Shown here: positions 30,799-40,364 of the stretch, one piece after another | Layout of the letters: every line of letters starts with the position of its first letter | Numbering within the stretch: position 1 is the stretch's first letter | Assembly: GCA_963817335.1 (NCBI GenBank) | Contig: CAWFNX010000005.1 | Coordinates: 1,488,001-1,552,000 of the forward strand | Source: AV40 sp963817335 | Lineage (GTDB): Bacteria > Verrucomicrobiota > Verrucomicrobiia > Chthoniobacterales > UBA10450 | Direction: 5' to 3' | DNA length: 64,000 bases | The notes under the pieces: model-generated | The model's input: only the letters and a program-made list of their open reading frames with translations | What the model was told of the DNA's origin: nothing | The model's database searches: none | Translations under genes and position numbers: made by a program

Positions 30799-32556
30799 GT
30801 GATCGCGGTTTTCGGGCTCGGAATCTTTCTCATCCTGGCGGATACCACAGGCGTGACCGGCAGCGGTCAGGCCGTTGAAAATCGCCAGCCCACACTGGCT
30901 CTCACTTATATCATTGCGCTCCAAGGCATTTTCCCGGACGACGGCGGAACGCCTGGAACACCGAACCAAACATCGCCACCCGACCGGACCACCCCCTTTC
31001 TTGGCGAAATCAGGACGGTCTCATTCAATTTCGCGCCCAAAGGTTGGACGCTGTGTGAAGGTCAACTCCTGCCGATCAATCAAAACATTGCTCTTTGGAC
31101 TCTGATCGGCGCGACTTACGGTGGCAATGGCGTCACGAACTTTGCTTTACCGGATTTGCGTGGTCGCGTGCCGGTCGGGGCCAGCGCCGGCTGTCCGCTC
31201 GGGACCAAAGTCGGGACGTCGTTTCCTTCTCTGTCAGTCGACAACCTTCCCAGTCATACCCATTCTCTTCCCAGCGGCGGTAATACCGATGCCACCGGCA
31301 GTGGGATCGCGTTCGATAATCGGCAGCCCGCTCTGGCCTTGAATTTTTTGATCGCGTCCAACGGCGAAATAATGATCGCGCCGTGGAATGTTGAACCGAC
31401 CGGTTGGGCGCATTCCGATGGTAGGCTGTTACCATTGCCTGATTATAATTATCTGTTTAGCAACATCGGGACAATTTACGGCGGTGACGGTACAACCACC
31501 GTGGGCCTTCCTGACACGCGTGGCCGAGTCCTGATCGGTGACGACAATGGCGTCTCGTTTCCGGTTGGACTGAATTATGGCACTGACAATCTGCTATTGA
31601 GTGTCTCAGACATTCCGGCTCACACCCATACCCTTTCTAGCGGCAACACCGGTTCGACTGGCGGGACCGGGAACACGGCAAACAATTATCAATCTTCGAC
31701 GGTCATGCGGTGGCTGATTTCGCTCTTTGGCATTTTCCCTTCACGGGATGCTCCATTCCTTGCCGAGTCTCCGTCCCCTGACGCCACTGACCAGCCGTTG
31801 ATAGGGGAAATCCGAATCATCGCCGGCAACACCGCCGACGGATTGTCTGCGGATGCATGGGATGCTCTTTACGGCACCATCTTACCAATCTCCGAGAACG
31901 ACACCCTTTTCAATCTGATTGGAACAACCTACGGCGGCGATGGCCAGAGCACCTTCGCGATACCAAATCTTAAGACGATAACAGCGGCTCACTATGATTC
32001 TCCCGAACTGTCGTTATTGGGCGAAAGCGCAGGTTCCGCCACTCTAAATATATCAGTTTTGCAGTTGGCGGCGCATTCGCACACGTTTACGGCACCTTCG
32101 CCGACTCCCACAGCTTCGCCCACGCCGACGCCTACGCCAACACCGACACCCACACCCACACCCACACCAACACCAACACCGACACCGACACCGACACCGA
32201 CACCAACACCAACGCCAACTCCGACACCAACGCCGACTCCGACACCAACGCCAACTCCCACACCAACGCCAACTCCCACACCGACGCCGACACCCACTCC
32301 GTGTGGACGTGGATGCGGTCCAAGCCCGACACCGACTCCAACGTCTACCCCGTTGCTGAGTCCAACTCCGACGCCAACGCCGTTGCTGAGTCCAACACCG
32401 ACTCCCACTCCGTGTGGACGTGGATGCGGTCCGAGCCCGACACCGACTCCAACGCCTACTTTGACCCCGACACCAACGCCTCCAACGTCGCCCACACCAA
32501 CCCCGACTACGGCTCCGACTCCAACTCCCACGCCAATAATCCACAGGTCTCCGTGA
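30799..32556 (+). CDS. Tail-collar repeat protein with long Pro-Thr stalk
   Basis: A 585-residue protein of the microcystin-dependent/phage tail-collar group. Three collar units lie at about residues 68-165, 190-285 and 335-425, each with GEIR/GEIM, a G-W-x-x-C/S-x-G-x-L-L-P-I motif, TYGGDG and ALPDLRGRVPVG-type ends, and IPAHTHTLSSG. Residues about 430-580 are a (Pro-Thr)n stalk encoded by hexanucleotide repeats, interrupted twice by CGRGCGPSPTPTPT. The start is GTG at 30799; the frame stays open upstream and the N terminus resembles the end of a further unit, so the true start is uncertain. Probably surface or extracellular. Confidence 0.75.
   Translation: MIAVFGLGIFLILADTTGVTGSGQAVENRQPTLALTYIIALQGIFPDDGGTPGTPNQTSPPDRTTPFLGEIRTVSFNFAPKGWTLCEGQLLPINQNIALWTLIGATYGGNGVTNFALPDLRGRVPVGASAGCPLGTKVGTSFPSLSVDNLPSHTHSLPSGGNTDATGSGIAFDNRQPALALNFLIASNGEIMIAPWNVEPTGWAHSDGRLLPLPDYNYLFSNIGTIYGGDGTTTVGLPDTRGRVLIGDDNGVSFPVGLNYGTDNLLLSVSDIPAHTHTLSSGNTGSTGGTGNTANNYQSSTVMRWLISLFGIFPSRDAPFLAESPSPDATDQPLIGEIRIIAGNTADGLSADAWDALYGTILPISENDTLFNLIGTTYGGDGQSTFAIPNLKTITAAHYDSPELSLLGESAGSATLNISVLQLAAHSHTFTAPSPTPTASPTPTPTPTPTPTPTPTPTPTPTPTPTPTPTPTPTPTPTPTPTPTPTPTPTPTPTPTPTPTPCGRGCGPSPTPTPTSTPLLSPTPTPTPLLSPTPTPTPCGRGCGPSPTPTPTPTLTPTPTPPTSPTPTPTTAPTPTPTPIIHRSP
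32098..32545 (+). repeat. CCNACN hexanucleotide microsatellite coding for (Pro-Thr)n
   Basis: About 450 bases of CCNAC(A/G/T/C) units. A perfectly duplicated island (CCGTGTGGACGTGGATGCGG, about 32299 and 32407) encodes Cys-Gly-Arg-Gly-Cys-Gly. Such tracts change length by slippage. Confidence 0.85.
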
Positions 32557-32660
32557 CCCGCCTGAAGGTCAGTGGCGTCATTGGTTCAGGAGAGAGGAGG
32601 GCAACATTGGACGCGGTGAATAATTTCCGCAGAAGAGCCACACCGGTGACAGGCCGGCCG

Positions 32661-32993
32661 CTATTCCAGATTTGTCTGGATGAATTTAGGCGACGCGTGG
32701 ATGTCGATCTGCCGAAGCACCGTGTCACCACAGTTCATGAATCGGTGCGGTGTGTTTGCCGGAATAATGGCGATGTCGCCGGCTTTCGCCTCCCGGGTTT
32801 CGTCGCCGATCGTTACCAGGGCGCAACCTTCGATCATGAAAATGGTTTCGACGTAGGGATGGGTGTGTAAGGGCGGCCCTTTTCCGGGAGGCGCGTTCAC
32901 AATATAGGCGGAGATCGGAGTCCCGTTCTTGTCGCCGTGAAGTTCGTAAGACATCCCCTCAAAGGGAAGTCGCTCGAGATTAGTAAAGGCCAT
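32661..32993 (-). CDS. Small cupin protein
   Basis: A 110-residue cupin from the ATG at 32993 (MAFTNLERLPFEGMSYELHG). The frame is open to 33227 but the upstream part overlaps the divergent kinase region and is not cupin-like. Motif 1 is GPPLHTHPYVETIFMIEGCA (H-x-H...E), motif 2 GDIAIIPANTPHRFMNCGD, so a metal site is complete. Stand-alone cupins of this size often bind small polar ligands; the reaction is unknown. Divergent from the histidine kinase gene. Confidence 0.8.
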   Translation of the reverse strand: MAFTNLERLPFEGMSYELHGDKNGTPISAYIVNAPPGKGPPLHTHPYVETIFMIEGCALVTIGDETREAKAGDIAIIPANTPHRFMNCGDTVLRQIDIHASPKFIQTNLE

Positions 32994-33111
32994 GTGGCAA
33001 TTTGCTTCGACAAATCGCCGATGACCAGTCGAGGGCTTCGAGAGCCGGGTAAAAGAGCAAATCGCCCTCAGAAAACGGAAGAAACGCGCACCCTGGCGGT
33101 CCAGCAATTCA

Positions 33112-34794
33112 GTGACAGTTCGGCCGAATCGAACTATCATTGGCCGCCAAGTGAAACGCCCGAAAGCGACGAAGCGGCGCTCGTCCGCAAACAAGAAACA
33201 GCGGCAAATTGTTGCCGGGTCGAGCAAACACGTTTCCGATTCAGAGCTTCTTCAGGCCAAGGAGGCGCTCGAACGGAAGACGGCGGAATTGGCGCTCTCG
33301 CTTTCGATGATGCAGGCGACGCTTGATTCAACGACGGACGCGATTGTGGTAACGGACATGTCCGGAAACGTGCGCAATTTCAACGAGAAATACGCGTTGA
33401 TGATGGGCGTGACCCTCGAAGAATTGAAGCGGGCGGATGTTCACAAATTACGGATCAAATTCAGCCAGAGGTTCAAGGACCCCGAGGGATTCGTGTCGCG
33501 CGTGATGGAGATCTATCGGACCGCTCCGGCGGAAACTTTCGAGGTCATGGAGTGGAAGGATGGAACGATTCTTGAGCGCTATTCGCAGGTCCAACTGCTC
33601 GACAACAAACCCGTCGGCCGGGTCTGGAGTTTTCGAGACATTACCGAACGCAAACGCGCTGAAGAAAATTTGGAATCGGCGAAGGTCGCAGCCGAACAAG
33701 CGAACCAGGCGAAGGATGACTTTCTGGCGTCTCTGAGCCATGAGCTGCGCACGCCGCTCATGCCGGCGATGATGGCAGCGAGCTGTCTTTCCGAGAATGA
33801 GAAGCTCGCGCCGGAATTGCGCGAGGACGTCATGGCCATTTTTCGCAACGTTCAACTGGAAGCACAGTTGATCGACGACCTTCTCGATGTCACTCGAATC
33901 ACGCGAGGCAAGATTGAAGTGCACCACGAAGTGGTCGACGTGCACCGGTTATTGGAAAACGCGGTGCAAATCGTCAAGGGCGACATCACGAAGAAGGCGA
34001 TTGACTTCATGATCGATCTCAGGGCGGCGCACCATCATATCTGGGCAGACCCGGTCCGAATTCAGCAGGTCTTTTGGAATCTGATGAACAACGCGGTCAA
34101 GTTCACGCCGAAAAACGGCCGCATCCGCGTTCACTCATATAATAAAGAGAACCAGTTCGCCTTTGAGATCAGCGATACCGGAATCGGGATCGAACCCGAG
34201 CGACAGGCCAGCATTTTCGAACCGTTCCATCAGGGCGAGCGTTCAATCACGCGCCGATTCGGTGGTCTTGGTCTCGGCCTGACGATTTCGAAAACGCTTC
34301 TCGATTTACATGGCGGCACCATTACGGTGGAAAGCGCTGGCCAAAACAAAGGCACCACGTTTCGAATTCTCCTCGATTTACTTCGAGAGCCGGTGCCGGT
34401 TCGAGGCGAAGGAACAAACGGACTGGTCACGCCGGCCAGAAACCTACGGCTTTTATTGGTGGATGATCACGCCGACACGCGCACTGTTCTTTCGCGGCTG
34501 CTGGTTAAAAGCGGTCATGACGTCACCACGGCCGATTCTGCGCGCAAGGCGTTGGAAATTCTCGGGGGGCACCAGTTTGATGCGCTAATCAGCGATATCG
34601 GTTTGCCGGAAACCAGCGGCTACGAATTAATCCGCCAAGCAAAGCAATGCCAACGGCTAAGGGGAATCGCGCTGTCGGGACTCGGCATGGATGAGGACGT
34701 GCGGCGCAGTCTTGAAGCAGGATTCGATCATCATCTCACCAAGCCGATTAATTTCCAGGAATTGCAAACTGTTCTGGGAAAAATTTGCGTCTAA
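33112..34794 (+). CDS. Hybrid histidine kinase: PAS, HisKA, HATPase, receiver
   Basis: A 560-residue cytoplasmic sensor kinase. Coiled coil (about 45-65), PAS domain (about 66-180, TLDSTTDAIVVTDMSGNVRN to RDITERKRAEENL), phosphoacceptor FLASLSHELRTPL with His210, N box NLMNNAVKFTPKNG, G boxes SDTGIGIEPE and GGLGLGL, and a C-terminal receiver (444-560) with Asp495 (SDIGLP) and Lys544 (HLTKPINF). No membrane span. The start is GTG 33112, or GTG 33151; both precede a basic stretch. The signal and the final partner are not encoded nearby. Divergent from a cupin gene. Confidence 0.87.
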   Translation: MTVRPNRTIIGRQVKRPKATKRRSSANKKQRQIVAGSSKHVSDSELLQAKEALERKTAELALSLSMMQATLDSTTDAIVVTDMSGNVRNFNEKYALMMGVTLEELKRADVHKLRIKFSQRFKDPEGFVSRVMEIYRTAPAETFEVMEWKDGTILERYSQVQLLDNKPVGRVWSFRDITERKRAEENLESAKVAAEQANQAKDDFLASLSHELRTPLMPAMMAASCLSENEKLAPELREDVMAIFRNVQLEAQLIDDLLDVTRITRGKIEVHHEVVDVHRLLENAVQIVKGDITKKAIDFMIDLRAAHHHIWADPVRIQQVFWNLMNNAVKFTPKNGRIRVHSYNKENQFAFEISDTGIGIEPERQASIFEPFHQGERSITRRFGGLGLGLTISKTLLDLHGGTITVESAGQNKGTTFRILLDLLREPVPVRGEGTNGLVTPARNLRLLLVDDHADTRTVLSRLLVKSGHDVTTADSARKALEILGGHQFDALISDIGLPETSGYELIRQAKQCQRLRGIALSGLGMDEDVRRSLEAGFDHHLTKPINFQELQTVLGKICV

Positions 34795-34886
34795 AATCGA
34801 ATCTCATCTCGAAAATGTGGGCAGTTTGTTGCGGGTCAGCGAAAAAAATTTGTAACGAAACCTCGCGAAATCCGTCAGATTAGATA

Positions 34887-36119
34887 ATGGCAGGGATTTC
34901 GTATGTGGACTGGGGGAGCCAGGCAGCCAGGTCAAAGGCTCAGGCGTCGGATAACTCCTTGATTGGAAACGGGGTGTCGGCATGTTATCAACCGCAGTTC
35001 GACGGATTGCGTGCGCTGGCCGTGCTCACCGTCATGGTGGATCATTTCAGCGCCGACGTTCCGAATTTTCCCTTGCCGGACTGGATCCATCTGGGCGCAA
35101 CCGGGGTGCGACTCTTTCTCGTCCTGAGCGGTTACTTCATTACGGCATCGCTTCGGCGCGCCCGCGATCGCATGGACACGGCGAATCTATCGTTCGGGAA
35201 AACAATCGGCGCATTTTACTGGCGCCGTTATCTTCGAATCGCGCCCGCGTATTTTGTGTTTACCGGCGTCGCGTTAATCCTCGGTCTTGGTGGAATTCGC
35301 CACAATTGGCCATGGGTGTTCACCGGCACCGTGAACTGGCTGATCGCGGCGACAAATCGCTGGCCGCTTACGATTTCGCATCTTTGGTCGGTCTGCGTCC
35401 AGGAACAGTTTTATCTGTTTTGGCCACTGCTGATCTTGCTGTTGCCACGACGATTGATACTGCCTGCCATCCTCTCTGTCGCGTTAACCGGAATCGCCTT
35501 TCGCGTCGGGTGCGTAATGTTTTCGATGCCGATGATTGCGCGGTGGGTGCTGCCGTTCGGTAGTCTCGATTCTCTGGCGGCGGGCGCAGCACTGGGGTGG
35601 TGTGGGAGCCGATTGCGGGCAACTCGGGCCGGCTGGCTGCTCGCCCTGATTTGTTTGTCAATGTTAAGCCTCGCCGCGGTATTGCGAGTCAGCGATCCAA
35701 CCCAGTTGAAATCGGTGTTGGTCGAGCCGCTCGAGGCCGGCGCGTTTGCCATTTTGGTTGCTCGCACCGCGGTGGGATTTGACGGCTTGGCGGCGCGGTT
35801 TCTTTCGCTGCCAGGTTTGGTCTTTGCCGGCAGAATCAGCTACGGCCTTTACATTTATCATGCTCTGGTTGCGATGATCTTTAATCGCTGGCTGCCATTG
35901 TCGCTCAGGTTCCTGATCACAACGCCGTCTTTGCGTTTGATGGTGTTTGGGATGGCGACGCTGGCTGTCGCTGCCGTTTCGTGGTGTCTGATCGAACAAC
36001 CAATTAATCGTCTCCGCGCCAGAATCACCGGTAAGGCGCTTGGACCGGCACTGTCCGAAAGCGACAGCGCCAGGCCCGCGCTTGCGACGTGGAATGGGAC
36101 GGTTGTGCCGGAAAGCTAA
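34887..36119 (+). CDS. Acyltransferase 3 family membrane protein, OafA-like
   Basis: A 410-residue integral membrane O-acyltransferase. The family opening FDGLRALAVLTVMVDHFSAD (about residues 39-58) contains the catalytic-type His after the first strand, followed by LFLVLSGYFIT, FYWRRYLRIAPAYF (R-R-x3-I-x-P) and LWSVCVQEQFYLFWPLL. Ten or so hydrophobic segments follow and the C terminus has the usual EQPINRLRAR. It acetylates a surface carbohydrate or lipid. The ATG at 34887 lies 30 codons before the domain. A short frame at 36158 follows. Confidence 0.88.
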   Translation: MAGISYVDWGSQAARSKAQASDNSLIGNGVSACYQPQFDGLRALAVLTVMVDHFSADVPNFPLPDWIHLGATGVRLFLVLSGYFITASLRRARDRMDTANLSFGKTIGAFYWRRYLRIAPAYFVFTGVALILGLGGIRHNWPWVFTGTVNWLIAATNRWPLTISHLWSVCVQEQFYLFWPLLILLLPRRLILPAILSVALTGIAFRVGCVMFSMPMIARWVLPFGSLDSLAAGAALGWCGSRLRATRAGWLLALICLSMLSLAAVLRVSDPTQLKSVLVEPLEAGAFAILVARTAVGFDGLAARFLSLPGLVFAGRISYGLYIYHALVAMIFNRWLPLSLRFLITTPSLRLMVFGMATLAVAAVSWCLIEQPINRLRARITGKALGPALSESDSARPALATWNGTVVPES

Positions 36120-36157
36120 GTGGAAATGGCTCGTCCTGTGCTCCGTAACTGCTCCGC

Positions 36158-36352
36158 GTGAAGAACTTCCTGATATCTGCTTCGCTGGTTGCGGTCGGCG
36201 CGTGGTACTTCCATCGTGTGGCTGAGGACCGCGCGCATCCGGTCGTTCCAGAAGACCAGAGCAGAGGCGGAATCGTGGTGGCGAATGCCCCGGACGGAAC
36301 CTTGCAAGGGCGTTGGGGCAAGACCGCGCCGACTCCGACTCCTTCTCGATAA
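36158..36352 (+). CDS. Possible 64-residue membrane-anchored peptide
   Basis: From the GTG at 36158: MKNFLISASLVAVGAWYFHR, VAEDRAHPVVPEDQSRGGIV and a Thr/Pro tail. One N-terminal hydrophobic segment and a short hydrophilic domain would fit a small membrane protein. It follows the acyltransferase gene by 38 bases. No family recognised; it may be a chance frame. Confidence 0.4.
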   Translation: MKNFLISASLVAVGAWYFHRVAEDRAHPVVPEDQSRGGIVVANAPDGTLQGRWGKTAPTPTPSR

Positions 36353-36431
36353 CTTTCGCCGGAGTTTTCTGTCCGACGATGTCTGACCTGCAGCCGGGTG
36401 GGGTTCCGGTGTACAATCGAAAATACTCTCC

Positions 36432-36480
36432 TTGACAGCTTAGGGGAAGGTTAATAGACTCCTAATTAATTTAGGAGAGT
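36432..36480 (+). promoter_or_regulatory. Promoter and inverted repeat of the padR operon
   Basis: TTGACA (36432-36437), a 17-base spacer and TAGACT (36455-36460) form a good housekeeping promoter. CTCCTAA-TTAAT-TTAGGAG (36459-36477) is a 7-bp inverted repeat whose right arm contains the ribosome binding site AGGAG of padR (ATG 36484). Binding there would block both transcription start and translation, so autoregulation by PadR is plausible. Confidence 0.65.
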
Positions 36481-36483
36481 AGC

Positions 36484-36825
36484 ATGAGTGACGAAGCCGA
36501 ACTTTTGCCGGGGACACTCGATCTTCTCATTTTAAAAGCGGTTTCGCTCGGACCGCTGCACGGCTACGCCGTTCTTTCACGTATTGAACAAATTTCCGGA
36601 AGAGCATTGTTTGTCGAGCAGGGGGCACTTTATCCGGCGTTATTTCGATTGGTTCGGCAGGGACTTTTGAAAACGAAGTGGGGCAAGTCGGAAAACAATC
36701 GGCGCGCGAAATTTTATGAGCTCACCCCTGCGGGTCGACGGCGCTTGCGCGAAGAAACTGACGGATGGAATCGCCTGGTCGCCGCTATCACGTCCGTCCT
36801 CGCCGCCAAACCACAACAGGCATGA
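36484..36825 (+). CDS. PadR family transcriptional regulator
   Basis: A 113-residue winged-helix repressor. It opens LLPGTLDLLILKAVSLGPLH and continues GYAVLSRIEQISG, LFVEQGALYPALFRLVRQGL, ENNRRAKFYELTPAGRRRL: the complete PadR N-terminal domain with the wing. No PadR C-terminal domain is present, which is normal for the short group linked to ADOP permeases. It is followed 39 bases later by the permease, probably co-transcribed; it likely represses both genes at the inverted repeat at 36459. Confidence 0.92.
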   Translation: MSDEAELLPGTLDLLILKAVSLGPLHGYAVLSRIEQISGRALFVEQGALYPALFRLVRQGLLKTKWGKSENNRRAKFYELTPAGRRRLREETDGWNRLVAAITSVLAAKPQQA

Positions 36826-36864
36826 GCAAGCGCAACCAGCGATGACCGGCCGGGCAATCGACAA

Positions 36865-39567
36865 ATGATCCTGGCTTATCTCAAATCTTTGAAGGCTAGG
36901 TTCCTTCACCGATCTCAAACAGAGCTTGAGCTGGAAGATGAATTGCGGTCACACATCCAAATGCGCGCAGATGAGCTGCAGCGTTTTGGCCTGACCCGAA
37001 AAGAAGCCGAACGCCGCGCCCGACTCGAATTCGGCAGCCCGGAACGGTTTAAGGAGGAATGTCGCGAAGCGATCGCCGGAAATTTCATCGACATCCTTCT
37101 TCAAGACTTGCGGTTTAGCATTCGCATGCTGCGAAAATCGCCGGGCTTTACGGCAGTCGTAGTTTTGACGATCGCGCTGGGCATTGGCGCGACGACAGCG
37201 ATTTTCACAGTGGTCGACGCAACGCTCTTGCATCCGCTCCCGTATCCGGACTCCGACCAACTTGTCAGAGTTGTGGACGAACTTGAGGGAATCGGCGCGC
37301 ACGACGTTGGAATGTCGGAGCCCGAGTGGCAGGACCTCCAGCACTCGGGGATTTTCGAAAACAGTTCTCCGACGTGGTACGACGATAACAATCTGACAGG
37401 CGGAGCGGAACCTGCGCGGGTGAGTCTTTTGATCGAAGCGCCAAATTATTTCGCTGTGCTGGGCGTAAAACCCGAGCTCGGCCGCACCTTTCCGGCATCT
37501 GATCACTCACCGGGATTCATTGGTGAAGTCGTGATTAGCGACAGCTTGTGGAAGCGAATGTTCGGTTCCGATCCGGCCATTCTTGGGAAACAAATCCGGA
37601 TGGATACCGATCTGTATCGCATTGTTGGCGTCATGCCGGCGAGCTTTCACGATCCCGGAACGTCACCTCGAGAGCGAAACATTGAAGTTTGGGCGGCGAC
37701 GAGTTTTTATGGTCAGCCATTGTCCGATCATCCACCGCGAAGCGGCCGTAATCTGCCCACGGTCATCGCGCGACTAAAGTCCGGCCTAACGATTGACGCA
37801 GCCCAAAGTCGCATCGACGCGCTGGTCGCATCATTGAAGAAAGAATATTCGGGCGATTATCCAGTCCAAATGGGATGGCGAATTCGATTGGTCCCATTGA
37901 AAGAGAGCGTGGTCGGTAATGTGCGTCAGACCCTGATCATGCTGGTCGTCGCGGTCGGCTTGGTTCTCCTCATCGCTTGTGTGAATGTGGCAAATCTCCT
38001 GCTCGCGCGCGGCAGCGTCAGATCTCACGAGCTGGCAATTCGACGCGCGCTCGGAGCCGGACAAACACGGCTGACCCGCCAATTGTTGACTGAAAGTTTG
38101 CTTCTCGCGTTGCTGGGCGGTGCGCTTGGATTAGCCGTCCTTGTCGTCGCGAAAGACTTTCTGATTCATCTCGTCCCGGAAAGTCTGCCGAGATTGGATG
38201 AAATATCGATCAGCTGGACCGTGTTGCTCTTTGCATTGGGAGCGTCCGTTCTTTCCGGCATCGTCTTTGGCCTTGCTCCAACATTGTCCGTTCGCCATCT
38301 CGAGCTCACCCACGCGCTAAAGCAGGAAGGGCGTGGCTCGACTGGATCGCGCGAACAGGGGCGCACTAGACGCGCATTGGTGATAACGGAATTCGCCATG
38401 TCTCTGGTACTTTTGATTGCGGCTGGTCTGCTGCTTCACAGTTTTTGGGACCTGCTCAATGCGCAGCTTGGGTTCAATCCCCAAAACGTCATGACGATCA
38501 AGACGAGGATGCCGTATCCAAACGACCCAGCAAACGATGTTTATTCGACGGCTGCAAAACAGGCGCCGTTTTTCCGGGAAGTTCTCCGCCGCTGCAAACA
38601 ACTAGAAGGCGTAGAGGAAGCAGCGATTGGGGACCTAGGCGCTTTGCCTTTGGGGCACGACCGGAACAATCAAAATCCTCCTCTTCCTATGATCATCGAA
38701 GGGAGGCAGACCCAAAGCAGCGAAGCGCCCCTGGTCGATGAATCGATCGTTTCGCCGGACTATTTTTATTTAATGGGCATGACTCTACGCCGTGGACGCA
38801 TGTTCAACGATCTGGACAAGGATGACGTCGAGGCTGTCGCCCTGATTAATGAATCGATGGCGCAGACCCTTTGGCCTAACGAAGATCCCATCGGTAAGCA
38901 TGTAAAGCTCTCGCGACGCACGGCAGTGTGGACGACCATCGTCGGTATTGTCGCGAATGCGCGGACAGAATCGTTGGAAAACGTCAACGTTCCGCAAATT
39001 TATACCAACCTGTATCAAAGAGGCGCAAGACACCTCGCCATCTTTCTACGCGGACATTTGGATGCCGCCGCAATTCCCGAACAAGTGCGCAAGCAAGTGC
39101 AGTCGGTCGATCCGACACTTCCGGTCTTCAGCGCGGAAATGCTGACCGAAACAGTGTCGGCATCGCTCGACCAACGGCGCTTTTCATTGGAGATCGTGGG
39201 TTTGTTTGCTCTGACGGCGTTGCTTTTGGCGGCGATCGGAATCTACGGAGTGCTCTCCTATCTGGTCAACGAACGCACCCATGAAATTGGGATCCGACTC
39301 GCGCTCGGCGCAGAGCGACGGACAATTATGCAAATGCTGCTGCGTTACGGCTTCGGACTCGCGATCACTGGGGCCACTGTCGGTCTGATCTGCGCGCTGT
39401 TGGTTTCAAGTTTAATGGCCGGTATTCTTTACGGCATCAGGCCACTGGACCCGATGAGCTTTGGCGTTGCCATCGTCCTTTTCATCGGGGTCGCGCTGCT
39501 CGCTTGTTATTTGCCGGCGCGCCGTGGAACGAAAGTCGATCCAATGGTGGCGCTCCGCTGCGAGTAA
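36865..39567 (+). CDS. ADOP-type ABC transporter permease (MacB/FtsX-like, duplicated)
   Basis: A 900-residue inner-membrane permease of the acidobacterial duplicated orphan permease group. The cytoplasmic head (ELELEDELRSHIQMRADELQ, TRKEAERRARLEFGSPERFK, residues about 20-70) is followed by LRFSIRMLRKSPGFTAVVVL, a first MacB periplasmic domain, three FtsX spans (about 370-490), and a second copy (KQEGRGSTGSREQGRTRRAL, then another periplasmic domain and FtsX spans near 770-890, ending KVDPMVALRCE). No ATPase gene is adjacent, as usual for the group. The role is unclear, probably export or mechanotransmission. PadR-linked. Confidence 0.9.
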   Translation: MILAYLKSLKARFLHRSQTELELEDELRSHIQMRADELQRFGLTRKEAERRARLEFGSPERFKEECREAIAGNFIDILLQDLRFSIRMLRKSPGFTAVVVLTIALGIGATTAIFTVVDATLLHPLPYPDSDQLVRVVDELEGIGAHDVGMSEPEWQDLQHSGIFENSSPTWYDDNNLTGGAEPARVSLLIEAPNYFAVLGVKPELGRTFPASDHSPGFIGEVVISDSLWKRMFGSDPAILGKQIRMDTDLYRIVGVMPASFHDPGTSPRERNIEVWAATSFYGQPLSDHPPRSGRNLPTVIARLKSGLTIDAAQSRIDALVASLKKEYSGDYPVQMGWRIRLVPLKESVVGNVRQTLIMLVVAVGLVLLIACVNVANLLLARGSVRSHELAIRRALGAGQTRLTRQLLTESLLLALLGGALGLAVLVVAKDFLIHLVPESLPRLDEISISWTVLLFALGASVLSGIVFGLAPTLSVRHLELTHALKQEGRGSTGSREQGRTRRALVITEFAMSLVLLIAAGLLLHSFWDLLNAQLGFNPQNVMTIKTRMPYPNDPANDVYSTAAKQAPFFREVLRRCKQLEGVEEAAIGDLGALPLGHDRNNQNPPLPMIIEGRQTQSSEAPLVDESIVSPDYFYLMGMTLRRGRMFNDLDKDDVEAVALINESMAQTLWPNEDPIGKHVKLSRRTAVWTTIVGIVANARTESLENVNVPQIYTNLYQRGARHLAIFLRGHLDAAAIPEQVRKQVQSVDPTLPVFSAEMLTETVSASLDQRRFSLEIVGLFALTALLLAAIGIYGVLSYLVNERTHEIGIRLALGAERRTIMQMLLRYGFGLAITGATVGLICALLVSSLMAGILYGIRPLDPMSFGVAIVLFIGVALLACYLPARRGTKVDPMVALRCE

Positions 39568-39584
39568 TCCGGGGGAGTCGCAAC

Positions 39585-40364
39585 CTATTGCCGGTCGTGA
39601 ACGTCGACTTCCGGTTTGCTCTGACCCGAGTAGGTGACAGTGTCGGTCAACGTTTTGCCATCCGCCGACAGTTCCCATTTGTCGGTCTCGGTGGTCTTGT
39701 CTTTCAGCTTATAGGTAAGTTCGATGTTTTGATCGTCGATTTTCTTGGCGGTGACGGTGATCCCTTTTGCGACCCGCGGACCCGTAGGCGTATAAGCTTT
39801 GCCGTCAAACTTGAAGTTGGTTCGTTCTTTATAAGTCGGATTGATGAGCGAATAGCCGTCCTTTTGCCATTTGGCCAATTCGATTGTCGTTGGTGACAGA
39901 ACCTTAACCGAACTGCTTTCCCACGTTCCGGCCAGGCCGGAAGTTCCGCCCGTACGCTTCAAGATCGCTTCGCTTTTGCCGGTTGATCCATCCGGGCGCG
40001 GATTTTCACTGGTCGAACTGAACGTTTGCCCGTCATCCGAGATGCTCCACTTCGACTTGTCGGTCACTTTGCCGTCTCGTTTGGTGACGGACTCCCAGCT
40101 ATTGGGACCGGTAGTCTTAATCGACCAGGTCTCGCCGTATTTGGTGACGTGACCTTTTCCGTCAAGCGTCATGGTCTCGACATCGTCCCCGAACGTGAAC
40201 TGGTATTTGCCACCGCCGGCATCTTCAATTTTGTACTGCAAGCCGGTCATCTGACTCTTGTCGGGATTGAACTTCCATTTGCCGACAAAAGAGTTTTCGG
40301 CTGCGAAGCTGCTGGCGCTAATGAAACCGAGGCAGGCGAGTAATGTTATAATGCGTGTATTCAT
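39585..40364 (-). CDS. Secreted beta-rich protein
   Basis: A 259-residue exported protein from the ATG at 40364 (MNTRIITLLACLGFISASSF, signal peptide to about residue 22); the frame continues upstream to 40409 without a signal. The body starts NSFVGKWKFNPDKSQMTGLQ and repeats strand patterns such as KYQFTFGDDVETMTLDGKGH and KWSISDDGQTFSSTSENPRP; a second G-x-W unit starts GLAGTWESSSVKV at about residue 147, so it may contain two lipocalin-like units. Similar opening to the protein at 10822-11286. Function unknown. Convergent with the ADOP gene. Confidence 0.75.
   Translation of the reverse strand: MNTRIITLLACLGFISASSFAAENSFVGKWKFNPDKSQMTGLQYKIEDAGGGKYQFTFGDDVETMTLDGKGHVTKYGETWSIKTTGPNSWESVTKRDGKVTDKSKWSISDDGQTFSSTSENPRPDGSTGKSEAILKRTGGTSGLAGTWESSSVKVLSPTTIELAKWQKDGYSLINPTYKERTNFKFDGKAYTPTGPRVAKGITVTAKKIDDQNIELTYKLKDKTTETDKWELSADGKTLTDTVTYSGQSKPEVDVHDRQ

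Noticed and set aside
31992..32531. Gly-Val repeat frame on the minus strand
   Set aside because: Mirror translation of the Pro-Thr microsatellite; no start context or other domain.
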